Positions 36,950-46,880 of a stretch of DNA of 64,000 nt are shown piece by piece; within the stretch, counting starts at the first letter, position 1, and the number at the start of each line of letters is the position of its first letter. The notes under the pieces were generated by a model. It had not been told where the DNA came from, did no database searches, and worked only from the letters and a program-made list of their open reading frames with translations. The DNA comes from Saccharomonospora glauca K62 (GTDB taxonomy: Bacteria; Actinomycetota; Actinomycetes; Mycobacteriales; Pseudonocardiaceae), in the NCBI RefSeq assembly GCF_000243395.2, contig NZ_CM001484.1, forward strand, positions 3,714,524-3,778,523, written 5' to 3'. A program made the translations under genes and the position numbers.

Positions 36950-37078
36950 GGACGTGTTCTTCCCCTCGACACGAGACAGACCCCTGCCCGAGGTGATGGG
37001 GACATGGGGCTTTCGTCTTTCCAGGGTACGGGTCTCGTTCGGGCGGCGATCGAACGCGCACCGGGGCAGACTGGCTCC

Positions 37079-38296
37079 ATGCGTGTCCCCGTCCTCCGCC
37101 TCACCTGCCTCGTTCTGCTCACCGTCGCGGGCACGGCCCTCGCGGCCTGCGGAGTCGACCCCCGAAGCGACGCGTCGGGGGACCACACCACCTCGCGGGC
37201 GGCCCCGGACGGAATGACGTTGCGGGTGGAGCCGGTCGCCGAGGGGCTCGAACACCCGTGGGACGTCGGTTTCCTGCCCGACGGCGCCCTGTTGGTCACC
37301 GAACGCCCCGGTCGGCTCACGGTGGTCGACGATGCGGGCACCCACGCCGTGGAGGCCGATCTGTCCTCGGTGTACGCGAGGGGCGAGGGCGGGCTGATGG
37401 GGCTGGCCGTGCACCCCGATTTCGCCTCGTCCCGGCTGTTCACCACCTGCCAGACCCATCAGCGCGACGGCAAGGCCGTCGACGTGCGCCTGGTCACGTG
37501 GCGGCTGTCGGAGGACCGCCGCAGCGCCACCCACGTGCGGGACCTCGTCACCGGCCTGCCGATCAACGACAGCGGCAGGCACTCCGGTTGCCGCCCCACG
37601 TTCGGCGCCGACGGCAGTCTGCTGGTCGGCACGGGCGACGCCGCCGACGACCCCACGGTCCCGCAGGACCGCACCAGCCTCGGCGGCAAGGTGCTGCGCG
37701 TCGACCCGAGCACCGGCCGGGGGCTGCCCGACAACCCGTTCGCGAACTCCCGTGACGCCGACGAACGCCGCGTCTACACCTACGGCCACCGCAACGTGCA
37801 GGGTGTGGCCGTGCGTCCCGGCACGGGGGTGGTCTACACGACGGAGCACGGTCCCACCGGGTTCGATGAGGTCAACCGCATCCGCCCCGGCCACAACTAC
37901 GGTTGGGACCCCTCGCGTGGCGGCTCCAACACCACGGACTACGACGAGGACGTCCCGATGACCGACCTCCAGCGGTTCCCGGACGCGGTACCCCCTTTGT
38001 GGACGTCCGGCGAGTCGGCCACGGAGGCGCCGTCCGGGGCCGCGTTCGTCTCGGGCTCGCAGTGGGGACGGCTGAACGGGGCACTCGCGGTGGTGGCGCT
38101 GCGCGGGCAGAAGTTGTTGTTGTTCCTCCTCGACGACGCGGGCGAGCGCGTGACCGAGGTGGTGCTGCCTGCGGAGTTCGACGACCGGTTCGGCCGGCTA
38201 CGAGGGGTGCGCTCGGCTCCCGACGGCGCCCTGTACGTCACGACGTCGGACGGCGAGAACGACGCCGTGCTGAAGGTGACGCCGCAGCGACACTAG
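37079..38296 (+). CDS. PQQ-dependent sugar dehydrogenase-like lipoprotein (glucose/sorbosone dehydrogenase fold)
   Basis: 405 aa. Lipobox LAAC (Cys24) so outside the membrane. Six-bladed beta-propeller of the GSDH family: [24 protein letters not shown] at the start, [62 protein letters not shown] and NYGWDP. It may oxidise an aldose or sorbosone-type sugar with PQQ; PQQ synthesis genes are not in the window, and many actinobacterial members are untested. Divergent from mfd. Confidence 0.87.
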   Translation: MRVPVLRLTCLVLLTVAGTALAACGVDPRSDASGDHTTSRAAPDGMTLRVEPVAEGLEHPWDVGFLPDGALLVTERPGRLTVVDDAGTHAVEADLSSVYARGEGGLMGLAVHPDFASSRLFTTCQTHQRDGKAVDVRLVTWRLSEDRRSATHVRDLVTGLPINDSGRHSGCRPTFGADGSLLVGTGDAADDPTVPQDRTSLGGKVLRVDPSTGRGLPDNPFANSRDADERRVYTYGHRNVQGVAVRPGTGVVYTTEHGPTGFDEVNRIRPGHNYGWDPSRGGSNTTDYDEDVPMTDLQRFPDAVPPLWTSGESATEAPSGAAFVSGSQWGRLNGALAVVALRGQKLLLFLLDDAGERVTEVVLPAEFDDRFGRLRGVRSAPDGALYVTTSDGENDAVLKVTPQRH

Positions 38297-38300
38297 GTCG

Positions 38301-38975
38301 TCAGGAGCGTTTGAGGCGCAGCTTGGGCTTGTGTTCGAGGTGGGACAGCCCGTTCCAGGCCAGGTTCACCAGGTGCGCCGCCACCTCGTCGCGCTTGGGT
38401 TTGCGCGCGTCGAGCCACCACTGTCCCGTGAGTGCCACCATGCCGACCAGCGCCTGCGCGTACAGCGGCGCGAGCTTGTCGTCGTAGCCGCGCCGGTCGA
38501 ACTCGTGTGCCAGGACGTATTCCACCTGGCTGGCGATGTCGTTGAGCAGGGTGGAGAACGTGCCCGTGGAACTTGCCACCGGCGAGTCGCGCACGAGGAT
38601 GCGGAACCCGTCGTGGCAGTCCTCGACGTACTCCAGCAGCGCGACCGCGGCCTGCTCCAGCAGCTCCCTGGGATGTCCCCCGTGCAGCGTGCTGATCATG
38701 CGGTCCAGCAGCACGCGGGTCTCGCGGTCGACCACGACGGCGTAGATGCCTTCCTTGCCGCCGAAGTGCTCGTACACCACGGGCTTCGACACGTTGGCCC
38801 GGTGGGCGATCTCCTCCACCGACGTCCCGTCGAACCCTTTTTCCGCGAAAAGCGACCGTGCCACGTCGAGCAGCTGTTGTCTGCGCTCGGCGCCGGTCAT
38901 ACGAACACGGGTCGCCGGGCGGTTCAACTCCGACCCGGTGACCATTTCCCGTTTCGCTCGTCGTCGCGCGGCCAC
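38301..38975 (-). CDS. TetR-family transcriptional regulator (Rv1019-like)
   Basis: 224 aa (GTG at 38975; ATG at 38945 is an alternative). HTH at about 30-75: RQQLLDVARSLFAEKGFDGTSVEEIAHRANVSKPVVYEHFGGKEGIY, in parts; C-terminal ligand domain all helical. Equivalent position to Rv1019 next to mfd. Stop codon 4 nt after the converging dehydrogenase gene. The fatty acid desaturase gene is directly upstream on the same strand, so it may respond to acyl-CoA, but no site links them. Confidence 0.88.
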   Translation of the reverse strand: MAARRRAKREMVTGSELNRPATRVRMTGAERRQQLLDVARSLFAEKGFDGTSVEEIAHRANVSKPVVYEHFGGKEGIYAVVVDRETRVLLDRMISTLHGGHPRELLEQAAVALLEYVEDCHDGFRILVRDSPVASSTGTFSTLLNDIASQVEYVLAHEFDRRGYDDKLAPLYAQALVGMVALTGQWWLDARKPKRDEVAAHLVNLAWNGLSHLEHKPKLRLKRS

Positions 38976-39023
38976 CGGAGCAGCCTAGCCCGGCGACCGC
39001 GAGACGTTCCCACGAGGACGGGC

Positions 39024-39042
39024 CCCCTCCCCGAAGGAGGGG
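39024..39042 (-). terminator. Small hairpin after the desaturase gene
   Basis: CCCCTCC (39024-39030) and GGAGGGG (39036-39042) with a 5-nt loop, two bases past the desaturase stop codon. Short but GC-rich. Confidence 0.5.
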
Positions 39043-39043
39043 A

Positions 39044-39997
39044 CTACTTGCCCTCGACCGCGAGCTTCTGGAGCCGAGCGGGGGTCGGCCAGCGCACGTT
39101 GTACGCCCAGCCGAACTTCTCGAAGAGCCAGATCAGCCGCGCCGAGATGTCGATCTGACCGCGCTTGACGCCGTGCCTGGCCGAGGTCGGGTCGGCGTGG
39201 TGCAGGTTGTGCCACGACTCACCGAAGGAGAAGATCGCGAGCGGCCAGAAGTTGGCCGACCGGTCGCGGGCGGCGAACGGCCGTTCGCCGATCATGTGAC
39301 AGATCGAGTTCACCGACCAGGTCACGTGGTGCAGCACGCACACTCGCACGAGTCCCGCCCAGAAGAACGCCGTCACGGCGCCCCACCACGACCAGGTGAT
39401 GAGTCCGCCGAGCAGGGCGGGCAGCGCGAAGGTCAGCAGCGTCCACAGCCAGAACAGCTTGTCGACGCGCACGATGGCCTTGTCCTTGAGCAGGTCGGGC
39501 GCGAACCGGTGGGCGTTGCTGCGGTCCCGCTCGAACAACCAGCCCATGTGGGCGTGCCAGAAACCCTTCGCGATGGCCCACGGCGAGGTGCCGAACAGCC
39601 ACGGCGAGTGCGGGTCGCCCTCCTTGTCGGAAAACGCGTGGTGCCGCCGGTGGTCGGCGACCCACGTGATGACCGGCCCCTGCAGGGCCATGCTGCCCGC
39701 GATGGCCATGATCACCCGCAGCCACGGCTTGGCCTTGAAGGAACCGTGGGTGAAGTGGCGGTGGAACGCCACGGTGACCCCCAGTCCCGTGAAGACGTAG
39801 AAGAAGACGAACAGTCCGACGTCGACCCACGTCAGGCCCCATCCCCAGGCGAAGGGGACGGCGGCCGCGAGGGCGACCAACGGTGCGATGACACCGAAGT
39901 AGACCGCGAACTGCACGCCTGTGGTGCGCTTGCCGTCGAGTAGCGGTTTGGGGCCTCTCGCGGGCTTCGCCGCGGAGTCGTTGAGAGTGGCCGTCAT
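39044..39997 (-). CDS. Acyl-CoA delta-9 fatty acid desaturase (DesA3/Ole1-like)
   Basis: 317 aa from MTATLNDSA. Membrane di-iron desaturase with three His boxes: HRHFTH, DHRRHH (AFSDKEGDPHSP follows) and ESWHNLHHADP, and four predicted helices. It introduces a cis double bond at C9 of stearoyl/palmitoyl-CoA, using an electron-transfer partner not encoded nearby. Upstream is a palindrome likely to be an operator (40048-40060). Confidence 0.92.
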   Translation of the reverse strand: MTATLNDSAAKPARGPKPLLDGKRTTGVQFAVYFGVIAPLVALAAAVPFAWGWGLTWVDVGLFVFFYVFTGLGVTVAFHRHFTHGSFKAKPWLRVIMAIAGSMALQGPVITWVADHRRHHAFSDKEGDPHSPWLFGTSPWAIAKGFWHAHMGWLFERDRSNAHRFAPDLLKDKAIVRVDKLFWLWTLLTFALPALLGGLITWSWWGAVTAFFWAGLVRVCVLHHVTWSVNSICHMIGERPFAARDRSANFWPLAIFSFGESWHNLHHADPTSARHGVKRGQIDISARLIWLFEKFGWAYNVRWPTPARLQKLAVEGK

Positions 39998-40047
39998 ACG
40001 CTTCACTTCTTTCCACGAGGTCGGCAAGGTCACCCTTACCTACGTTG

Positions 40048-40060
40048 CCGTAAGTTACGG
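40048..40060 (-). promoter_or_regulatory. Palindrome upstream of the desaturase gene
   Basis: CCGTAAGTTACGG is a perfect palindrome around one base, 51 nt upstream of the desaturase ATG. A half-similar TTACCTACG lies next to it (40037-40045). Desaturase promoters in actinobacteria are controlled by TetR-type lipid regulators; binding here is inferred only. Confidence 0.5.
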
Positions 40061-40155
40061 TACAGGAGGTTTCCGCGTATAGGGAGAGGTGGAACGATCG
40101 CCTAGGCCCCACGGTGAGTACCCGATTTCGCACTGGCTATCCTGACCAGGCGCAA

Positions 40156-40227
40156 TCCGCCGTAGTGTAATTGGCAGCACTTCAGATTTTGGTTCTGACA
40201 GTCCAGGTTCGAGTCCTGGCGGCGGAG
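40156..40227 (+). tRNA. tRNA-Gln (anticodon UUG)
   Basis: 72 nt: acceptor TCCGCCG/CGGCGGA, anticodon stem TCAGA/TCTGA with loop TTTTGGT (anticodon TTG), T-arm CCAGG/CCTGG with TTCGAGT, discriminator G. CCA is not encoded. Conserved position beside glmU. Confidence 0.97.
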
Positions 40228-40266
40228 CGGAGGTACTCCTGACGTGCCAGGAGACGCCTGAACGGG

Positions 40267-42048
40267 GTGGGGCGGCTGCACGGGGGCAACGTGGACGACG
40301 AGCGGCATCCGGCGTTGGGTGACATGTCCGATGCCTGGGTGTTGGGTCGCGCTCGCGAACTCATCGCCGCCGTCCAGCGCACGGACCCCGCCGAACAGCT
40401 CCGCGTCACCGCAACCCTCGACGAACTGCTCGAGGAGACCCGTCGCCGCGGAGAACCCACCCTGGTCGCCCACCTGCTCCGAGCGGCGGGGCTCGCCCGC
40501 CTCGTGACCCGCGACGCGGACTCGGCGGAGCCGCTGCTCGACGAGATGCTCACGCACACCCGCCGGCACGGACTCTCCCTCCTGCGCGCCGACGCGCACG
40601 CCCTGCGGGGCAGACTGCTGGTCCTGAGGGAGCAGGAGGACGCCGCGCTCACCGAGATCGCGCGCGCCCTGGCATTGCTCGACGACATGCCCACGCCCGA
40701 GGCGCACTTCGGCAGACGCGCGTGGGACCGGATGCTGGCGTCCGCGCTCAACGACTGCTGGATCGTGTTGAACCAGCTCGGCGTGTACGAGGCGGCGGAG
40801 GAGGTCATCACCCGCGCCCACCAGGCCATCCGGGACAGCGCCGGCCCACACGAGATCACGCTGCAGTTGATGAACCGCGTGAAGATGCTGCTGGGCTGGG
40901 GGCTGCGTCTGGAACGCGTCGGCCGCACCGAGGAGGCGGGCGAGAAGTTCCGTACGGCGGCGTCCATGACGATGGCCGTGGAGGCGTCGTTCGCCGAGTC
41001 GTTGTTCCCGCGCAAGCCCGGCGTGCCCGCGGTGGAACAGGTGGGCATCCTGGCCGCGGCACTGGCGCTGGCGGCCCCGGCCGCGGCACACGTCGACCGC
41101 CTCCACAAACTCTCCAACGAGACGGGCTATCCGCACGAGCGGTTACTGGTGACCATCGCCCTCGCCCGCTGCCTGGTGGCCGACGACCGCAAGGCCGAAG
41201 CGATGCAGACGTTGCTCCGGGCCCGCGACACCGAGGCCGAGGACACGTCGCAGCCGTCGATGCGACTGAACCTTCTCCGGGAACTCACCACGCTCAGCGA
41301 CGAGATCGCCGGTGAGAAGGAGCGGCGGGACGAGACCACCGCACCGGACGAGGACCCCATGCGGCTGCTCCGCGACTACGCCACGGCGCTGGAGGACGAG
41401 CTGTGGTCCATGCGCGAGTCCCAGATAGCCACGCTCAACACCCGCAGGGAGCACGAGCGCCTGTCGGCGGAACACGGCGCGATCACGCAGCAGGCCATGC
41501 AGGACCCGCTCACCGGCCTGCCCAACCGGCGGGCACTCGACGAACGGCTGCGTGCCCTCGCCAGCTCGACCTCCTCCGAGCCGCTGTCGGTGGCACTGGT
41601 GGACCTCGACGGATTCAAGGACGTCAACGACCAGCACTCGCACGCCGAGGGCGACGCGGTGCTGCGGATGGTGGCGAGCACCCTGCGTGACGCGTTACGC
41701 GCCGACGACATCGTGGCGCGCTACGGCGGCGACGAGTTCGTCATCCTGCTTCCCAAAGCGCCGATGCCCGCGGCGACCCAGGCGTTGACGCGAGCGGTGA
41801 AGGCCGTGGCGTCGCTGCCCCGACACCTCTCCCACGGCGTCACGCTGTCGGTGGGACAGGTGTGCCTGCGCGCGCAGGAGAGCGCCGAGGAGGTGTTGTC
41901 GCGCGCCGACGCCGCGATGTACCAGGCGAAGCGCCGCGGCGGCAACCAGATCGCGTCGAGCCCGTCGGGCGAGGACGGCCCCTTCCGACGTGGCGTCACC
42001 CACTCACAGGGGACCGACCCCACGGCGCACTCGAAGGACCACCCGTAG
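40267..42048 (+). CDS. Diguanylate cyclase with N-terminal TPR-like helical sensor
   Basis: 593 aa with GTG at 40267; start at ATG 40324 is equally possible as no strong RBS is seen. Residues about 30-345 are helical TPR-like repeats, then a coiled segment (about 365-410) and a GGDEF domain (412-570) with [20 protein letters not shown] and GGDEF (487-491). The inhibitory I-site RADD (478-481) lies five residues before GGDEF. It should make cyclic-di-GMP with product feedback; no EAL domain. Two TTA codons (Leu293, Leu477) occur, rare in this genome. Directly after tRNA-Gln. Confidence 0.9.
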   Translation: MGRLHGGNVDDERHPALGDMSDAWVLGRARELIAAVQRTDPAEQLRVTATLDELLEETRRRGEPTLVAHLLRAAGLARLVTRDADSAEPLLDEMLTHTRRHGLSLLRADAHALRGRLLVLREQEDAALTEIARALALLDDMPTPEAHFGRRAWDRMLASALNDCWIVLNQLGVYEAAEEVITRAHQAIRDSAGPHEITLQLMNRVKMLLGWGLRLERVGRTEEAGEKFRTAASMTMAVEASFAESLFPRKPGVPAVEQVGILAAALALAAPAAAHVDRLHKLSNETGYPHERLLVTIALARCLVADDRKAEAMQTLLRARDTEAEDTSQPSMRLNLLRELTTLSDEIAGEKERRDETTAPDEDPMRLLRDYATALEDELWSMRESQIATLNTRREHERLSAEHGAITQQAMQDPLTGLPNRRALDERLRALASSTSSEPLSVALVDLDGFKDVNDQHSHAEGDAVLRMVASTLRDALRADDIVARYGGDEFVILLPKAPMPAATQALTRAVKAVASLPRHLSHGVTLSVGQVCLRAQESAEEVLSRADAAMYQAKRRGGNQIASSPSGEDGPFRRGVTHSQGTDPTAHSKDHP

Positions 42049-42091
42049 GATCGTGGGCCGTCGGACATCCCTTTCATTTGCGAGGAGCGCC

Positions 42092-43564
42092 GTGACCGGC
42101 CCGCTGAGCACCGTCATTCTCGCCGCGGGTGAGGGCACCCGCATGAGGTCCAAGCTCCCGAAGGTCCTGCACCCGATCGCGGGCCGGCCGCTGGTCGAGC
42201 ACGCGGTCCGCGCGGCGACCGGACTCGATCCCGACCGGCTCGTCGTGGTCGTGGGGCACGGCAGGGAGGCGGTCACCGATCACCTCGCCCGGCTGGAAAC
42301 CGTGCTGGGCAGGCCGGTGACGAGCGTCGTGCAGGAAAGCCGGAAGGGCACCGGACACGCCGTGTCGTGCGCGTTCGACGCGCTGCCGTCCACGACGGCG
42401 GGCACCGTCCTGGTCACCTACGGCGACGTTCCCCTGCTGGACACCGACACCCTGGCGGCCCTGCTCGCCGAACACCGGAAGCAGGGCAACGCGGTCACGG
42501 TGCTGACCGCGGTCGTGGACGACCCGACCGGTTACGGACGAATCGTGCGGGACGACTCGGGCAAGGTGGTCGGCATCGTGGAGCACAAGGACGCCGCCCC
42601 CGAGCAACTGGCGATCACCGAGATCAACTCGGGTGTCTATGCCTTCGACACGGCCGTGCTCGTGGACGCGCTGTCGCGGATCTCCGCGGACAACGCGCAG
42701 GGCGAGCTGTACCTCACCGACGTGCTCGGCATCGCGCACGGCGACGGTCGCGACGTCGGCGCGTTCCGGGTGGACGACCCGTGGCTCACCGAGGGGGTCA
42801 ACGACCGGGTGCAGCTCTCGACGCTCGGCGCGGAGCTGAACCGGCGGATCGTGCGGCGCTGGCAGCGTGCCGGGGTCACGATCGTCGACCCGGCCACCAC
42901 ATGGCTCGACGCGGACGTCGAACTCGCTCCCGACGTGGTGCTGAGGCCCAACGTGCAGCTCCACGGCCGCACCACCGTCGGCGAGGGCGCGGAGATCGGC
43001 CCCGACACGACGCTGACCGACGTCACCGTGGGACCCCGCGCCAAGGTCGTACGCACCCACGGCAACGGCGCGATCCTCGGGGAGGGCGCGGAGGTGGGGC
43101 CGTTCGCCTACCTGCGCCCCGGCACGAAACTCGGCGAGAGCGGCAAGATCGGCACCTTCGTCGAGACCAAGAAGGCCGACATCGGCCGCGGTACCAAGGT
43201 GCCGCACCTCACGTACGTCGGTGACGCGACCATCGGCGAGTACAGCAACATCGGCGCGTCCAGCGTGTTCGTCAACTACGACGGGGTCGAGAAGCACCGC
43301 ACCGTGGTGGGCTCGTACGTGCGCACCGGCTCGGACACGATGTTCGTCGCGCCGGTCACGGTGGGGGACGGCGCCTACAGTGGTGCTGGAACGGTGATTC
43401 GTCGCAACGTTCCGCCCGGTGCGCTCGCGGTGTCGGGGGCACCGCAACGCAACATCGAAGGCTGGGTGGTCAGGCGTAGGCCCGGCACACCCGCGGCGGA
43501 GGCAGCGGAGAAGGCGCTCGCCGCACAGCAGGAAACCGAAACCGACGGGAAGTCGCCAGAATGA
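42092..43564 (+). CDS. glmU: Bifunctional UDP-N-acetylglucosamine pyrophosphorylase / glucosamine-1-P acetyltransferase
   Basis: 490 aa, GTG at 42092 with GAGGAG before it. N-terminal uridylyltransferase (1-230) with [20 protein letters not shown] and YGDVPLLD; C-terminal left-handed beta-helix acetyltransferase (250-460) of hexapeptide repeats with [20 protein letters not shown] and [10 protein letters not shown]. Makes UDP-GlcNAc for peptidoglycan. Overlaps prs by 4 nt. Confidence 0.97.
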   Translation: MTGPLSTVILAAGEGTRMRSKLPKVLHPIAGRPLVEHAVRAATGLDPDRLVVVVGHGREAVTDHLARLETVLGRPVTSVVQESRKGTGHAVSCAFDALPSTTAGTVLVTYGDVPLLDTDTLAALLAEHRKQGNAVTVLTAVVDDPTGYGRIVRDDSGKVVGIVEHKDAAPEQLAITEINSGVYAFDTAVLVDALSRISADNAQGELYLTDVLGIAHGDGRDVGAFRVDDPWLTEGVNDRVQLSTLGAELNRRIVRRWQRAGVTIVDPATTWLDADVELAPDVVLRPNVQLHGRTTVGEGAEIGPDTTLTDVTVGPRAKVVRTHGNGAILGEGAEVGPFAYLRPGTKLGESGKIGTFVETKKADIGRGTKVPHLTYVGDATIGEYSNIGASSVFVNYDGVEKHRTVVGSYVRTGSDTMFVAPVTVGDGAYSGAGTVIRRNVPPGALAVSGAPQRNIEGWVVRRRPGTPAAEAAEKALAAQQETETDGKSPE

Positions 43565-44541
43565 GCCCGAAATCCGGCACGCCGAAGAAGAACCTGATGC
43601 TCTTCGCCGGCCGTTCGCACGTCGAACTCGCCGAAGAGGTCGCGAAGCACCTCAACGTGACGATCACCCCGCAGACACTGCACAGTTTCGCCAACGGCGA
43701 GATCTACGTCCGCTTCCAGGAGTCCGTCCGCGGCACGGACGCGTTCGTCCTCCAGAGCTTCTCCCCGCCGATCAACGAGTGGATCATGGAGCAGCTCATC
43801 ATGGTGGACGCGCTCAAGCGCGGCAGCGCCAAGCGCATCACCGCGATCGTGCCGTTCTACCCGTACTCGCGGCAGGACAAGAAGCACAAGGGACGCGAGC
43901 CGATCTCGGCGCGGCTCATCGCCGACCTGTTCAAGACCGCGGGCGCCGACCGCATCCTGACGGTCGACCTGCACACGGCACAGATCCAGGGCTTCTTCGA
44001 CGGGCCGGTGGATCACCTGCACGGCCAGAACGTGCTCGCGAAGTACATCAACGACAACTACGGCGACGAGGACATCGCCGTCGTCTCGCCGGACTCGGGT
44101 CGCGTGCGCCTGGCCGAGAAGTGGGCGCAGCAGCTCGGCGACCGACCGATCGCCTTCATCCACAAGACGCGCGACCCCGACAAGCCCAACCAGGCCGTGG
44201 CCAACCGGGTCGTCGGTGACGTCAAGGGCAAGTTGTGCGTGTTGATCGACGACATGATCGACACGGGCGGCACCATCACGAAGGCCGCCGACGCGCTCAA
44301 GGACGCGGGTGCCGGGGACGTCGTGATCGCCTCCACGCACGGCATCCTGTCCGACCCGGCCACCGAACGGCTCTCCAAGGCTCCGGTCAGGGAGGTCGTC
44401 GTCACCAACACTCTCCCCATCCCCGAGGAGAAGCGCTTCCCGAAGCTCACGGTGTTGTCGATCGCGCCGCTGCTCGCCCGCGCCATCCAGGAGGTCTTCG
44501 AGGACGGCTCCGTGACGAGCCTCTTCGACGGCAGCGCGTGA
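43561..44541 (+). CDS. prs: Ribose-phosphate pyrophosphokinase (PRPP synthetase)
   Basis: 326 aa; ATGA overlap with glmU. Motifs: [14 protein letters not shown], the flexible loop region [34 protein letters not shown] (Mg/ribose-5-P) and the PRPP-binding [13 protein letters not shown]. Converts ribose 5-phosphate and ATP to PRPP for nucleotide, His, Trp and decaprenyl-phosphoarabinose synthesis. Ends at a strong terminator. Confidence 0.98.
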   Translation: MSPKSGTPKKNLMLFAGRSHVELAEEVAKHLNVTITPQTLHSFANGEIYVRFQESVRGTDAFVLQSFSPPINEWIMEQLIMVDALKRGSAKRITAIVPFYPYSRQDKKHKGREPISARLIADLFKTAGADRILTVDLHTAQIQGFFDGPVDHLHGQNVLAKYINDNYGDEDIAVVSPDSGRVRLAEKWAQQLGDRPIAFIHKTRDPDKPNQAVANRVVGDVKGKLCVLIDDMIDTGGTITKAADALKDAGAGDVVIASTHGILSDPATERLSKAPVREVVVTNTLPIPEEKRFPKLTVLSIAPLLARAIQEVFEDGSVTSLFDGSA

Positions 44542-44566
44542 GCCGACCCGACACCGGCGTCACTTT

Positions 44567-44609
44567 CCCGAAGGCCACCGTCCTCCCGGCGGTGGCCTTC
44601 GGGCTTTTC
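44567..44609 (+). terminator. Intrinsic terminator of the glmU-prs operon
   Basis: A 14-bp perfect stem (CCCGAAGGCCACCG, 44567-44580; complement 44590-44603) with 9-nt loop, directly followed by CTTTTC. Confidence 0.92.
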
Positions 44610-44826
44610 GCCCACGGTCGGTAACCGCCGGGTGCTGTGAATGGGTGGAAAACGGGTGGCCTAAACTGTAGCGGTTGTCTCGGCGAGGTGGGTGCCACGA
44701 GACGTCGTCGGCGCCCGACGTGATCGACGCGGCGGCTTCGAGGCCCTCGTACGCGCACGTCTGTGGACTCGCCGCCGGACAGCCGACAAGCAACGATCTC
44801 GATTCCACCACAAGGAGTGCATCCCC

Positions 44827-45468
44827 GTGTCCGAGGTACGTCTGACGGTCGAACCACGCACCGAGTTCGGCAAGGGCGCCGCGCGCCGCACCCGTCGCGC
44901 GGGCAAGATTCCCGCGGTGCTCTACGGCCACGGCGTTGACCCGCGGCACCTGGCACTGCCTGCCATCGAGTTCGCCCGCGTGATCCGCGAGAACGGCCAG
45001 AACGCGGTCATCACGCTGGACATCAAGGGCTCCGACGGCGCTGAGGCCACGCAGCAGCTCGCGCTCACCAAGACCGTGACCGTGCACCCGCTCAAGAACT
45101 ACATCGAGCACGTCGACCTCCTCGTCGTCCAGCGCGGCGAGAAGGTGACCGTCGACATCCCGGTCGTTCTCACCGGACAGGCCGGCCCCGGCACCCTGGT
45201 GACGCAGGAGCTGGACACCGTCCAGGTCGAGGCCGAGGCGACGCACCTGCCGGAGCAGCTCGAGGTGTCGATCGACGGCGCCGAGGCCGGCACGCAGATC
45301 ACCGCCTCCCAGGTCTCGCTGCCGAAGGACGCGACCCTGGTGACCGACCCCGAGGCCATCGTCGTCGTCGTGGCCGAGTCTCCGAGCGAGGCCGCCATGG
45401 AGGCCACGGTGGACGCCGAGGGTGCCGGCGTGGTCGAGGACAAGCCCGCGGCTTCCGAGGGCGAGTGA
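44827..45468 (+). CDS. rplY: Large ribosomal subunit protein bL25 (CTC family)
   Basis: 213 aa from GTG 44827 (VSEVRLTVEP) with AAGGAG upstream. N-terminal L25 domain (1-90) binding 5S rRNA (GKGAARRTRRAGKIPAVLYGHG) and the CTC/TL5 C-terminal beta domain (95-185), then an Ala/Glu-rich tail. Two-domain forms are usual in actinobacteria. Followed by pth after 16 nt. Confidence 0.95.
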   Translation: MSEVRLTVEPRTEFGKGAARRTRRAGKIPAVLYGHGVDPRHLALPAIEFARVIRENGQNAVITLDIKGSDGAEATQQLALTKTVTVHPLKNYIEHVDLLVVQRGEKVTVDIPVVLTGQAGPGTLVTQELDTVQVEAEATHLPEQLEVSIDGAEAGTQITASQVSLPKDATLVTDPEAIVVVVAESPSEAAMEATVDAEGAGVVEDKPAASEGE

Positions 45469-45484
45469 GCCTTCCCGCGAGGAC

Positions 45485-46084
45485 ATGACCGTGACGCACG
45501 ATCTGCCGGGGGCCGGCGAGCAGGTGCTGCTCGTCGGCCTCGGCAATCCCGGACCGCGTTACGCGGGCAACCGACACAACGTCGGCTTCCTCGTCCTGGA
45601 CGAGATCGCCGACCGCATCGGCGGCCGGTTCAAGGCGCACAAGGGTGGCGCCGAGGTGTGCGAAGGTCGGCTCGCGGGTCGCCGGGTCGTGCTCGCCAAG
45701 CCCCGGTCGTTCATGAACCTCTCGGGCGGCCCCGTCTCGGGCACGGCGCGCTTCTTCAAGATCGGCCCCGAGGGCATCGTGGTGATCCACGACGAGCTGG
45801 ACCTGCCGTACGGGGCGATCCGGCTGAAGTTCGGCGGCGGCGCGGGAGGCCATAACGGACTCCGCTCCATCACCAAGTCCCTCGGCACCCAGGACTACTT
45901 CCGCGTCCGCTTCGGCATCGACCGGCCGCCGGGCCGCATGGACCCGGCCGATTACGTTCTCAAGGACTTCTCCACCCCCGAGCGGCGGGAACTGGCGTTG
46001 AACATCGGCCTTTGCGCCGACGCGGTCGAGACCCTGATCGACAAGGGACTGACCGCCGCGCAGAACGCGTTCCACGGCCGCTGA
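45485..46084 (+). CDS. pth: Peptidyl-tRNA hydrolase
   Basis: 199 aa from MTVTHDLPG. Catalytic His in the RHNVGF motif (GNPGPRYAGNRHNVGFLVLD), also SFMNLSGGPV, IHDELDLPYG with catalytic Asp, and GGGAGGHNGLRSI. Releases tRNA from prematurely dropped peptidyl-tRNA. Same order rplY-pth as in mycobacteria. Confidence 0.97.
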   Translation: MTVTHDLPGAGEQVLLVGLGNPGPRYAGNRHNVGFLVLDEIADRIGGRFKAHKGGAEVCEGRLAGRRVVLAKPRSFMNLSGGPVSGTARFFKIGPEGIVVIHDELDLPYGAIRLKFGGGAGGHNGLRSITKSLGTQDYFRVRFGIDRPPGRMDPADYVLKDFSTPERRELALNIGLCADAVETLIDKGLTAAQNAFHGR

Positions 46085-46111
46085 TCAAGAGTCCACAACG
46101 GACTTCGCGTC

Positions 46112-46145
46112 ACCCCGTCGGGTGTTCACCACCACCCGACGGGGT
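46112..46145 (+). terminator. Hairpin terminator after pth
   Basis: A 13-bp perfect stem ACCCCGTCGGGTG / CACCCGACGGGGT with 8-nt loop, 27 nt after the stop codon. Confidence 0.75.
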
Positions 46146-46231
46146 CATACTCCGTTCAGTCAGGTTTCCGGGCCTACTCCCCGTGGCTAGGCCGTTGCGC
46201 ACAGCGACGACTTCGAGCCGAGAGAGGTCCT

Positions 46232-46531
46232 ATGCCGTTCACCGCAGACGACGTTCACGAGATCCAGTTCGACAACGCGCCGTTCGGCCGCCGCGGTTAC
46301 TCCAAAACGGAGGTCGACTCCTTCGTCCACCGCATCGCGGAGACGCTGGCGGGCCGGGACGACGTCACCGCCGCCGAGGTGCACCACGTCCAGTTCGGAC
46401 GGCCGCTGTTGGGTCGGCGCGGATACGACGAACAGCAGGTGGACGAGTTCCTCGACGAGGTGGAACGGCAACTTGCCGCCGAGAGCGAGCTGCGGCGATC
46501 CACCACCGCGGTGGAGGTTCACGACCGCTGA
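46232..46531 (+). CDS. Small DivIVA-domain protein (first of a pair)
   Basis: 99 aa with AGAGAGG upstream of ATG. Two copies of the short DivIVA-like motif: FTADDVHEIQFDNAPFGRRGYSKTEVDSF and TAAEVHHVQFGRPLLGRRGYDEQQVDEFLDEVE (given in parts). The F..RGY...VD.F pattern is the membrane-curvature/lipid-binding N-domain seen in Wag31/DivIVA, here without the long coiled coil. The next gene (one-base overlap) has the same layout. Polar or septal localisation is possible; no proven function. Confidence 0.8.
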   Translation: MPFTADDVHEIQFDNAPFGRRGYSKTEVDSFVHRIAETLAGRDDVTAAEVHHVQFGRPLLGRRGYDEQQVDEFLDEVERQLAAESELRRSTTAVEVHDR

Positions 46532-46875
46532 TGAACATCACCGCAGAGGACGTCGACAAAGCCTGGTTCCCGCCCGCGCCGTGGGGCACCCGCGGCTACA
46601 ACCGCATGCAGGTCGACGCGTTCCTCAGCCGCGTCGCGGCCACTTTGGAGGGCCACGACAACGTGACGGCGGAGGACGTGCACAAGGTCGCCTTCACCCT
46701 GTGTCCACTCACCCGTCGCATGGTGGGCTACGACCCCGCCGCGGTCGACTCGTTCTTGCGGCTGGTGGAGGCGACACTCGCGGCTCGGGAATCAGCCGCG
46801 ATGTCGACCCCCTACCTCGCCACCGCCATCGACCACAGTCACGCCCGAGTGCCCCTGTGGCGCAAGCTGGTGTGA
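46531..46875 (+). CDS. Small DivIVA-domain protein (second of a pair)
   Basis: 114 aa; TGATG overlap with the preceding gene. Again two motif copies: ITAEDVDKAWFPPAPWGTRGYNRMQVDAFL and NVTAEDVHKVAFTLCPLTRRMVGYDPAAVDSFL, in parts, followed by about 30 residues with Ser/Ala and a final basic WRKLV. The pair likely arose by duplication and may heterodimerise. Its 3' end is 5 nt from the converging acyl-AMP ligase. Confidence 0.78.
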   Translation: MNITAEDVDKAWFPPAPWGTRGYNRMQVDAFLSRVAATLEGHDNVTAEDVHKVAFTLCPLTRRMVGYDPAAVDSFLRLVEATLAARESAAMSTPYLATAIDHSHARVPLWRKLV

Positions 46876-46880
46876 GGACG

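Noticed and set aside
33545-37078. Nearly 1200-codon open frame on the plus strand opposite mfd
   Set aside because: Antisense shadow caused by GC codon bias; composition is Arg/His/Gly/Leu-rich without family motifs, while the minus frame is a full-length Mfd.
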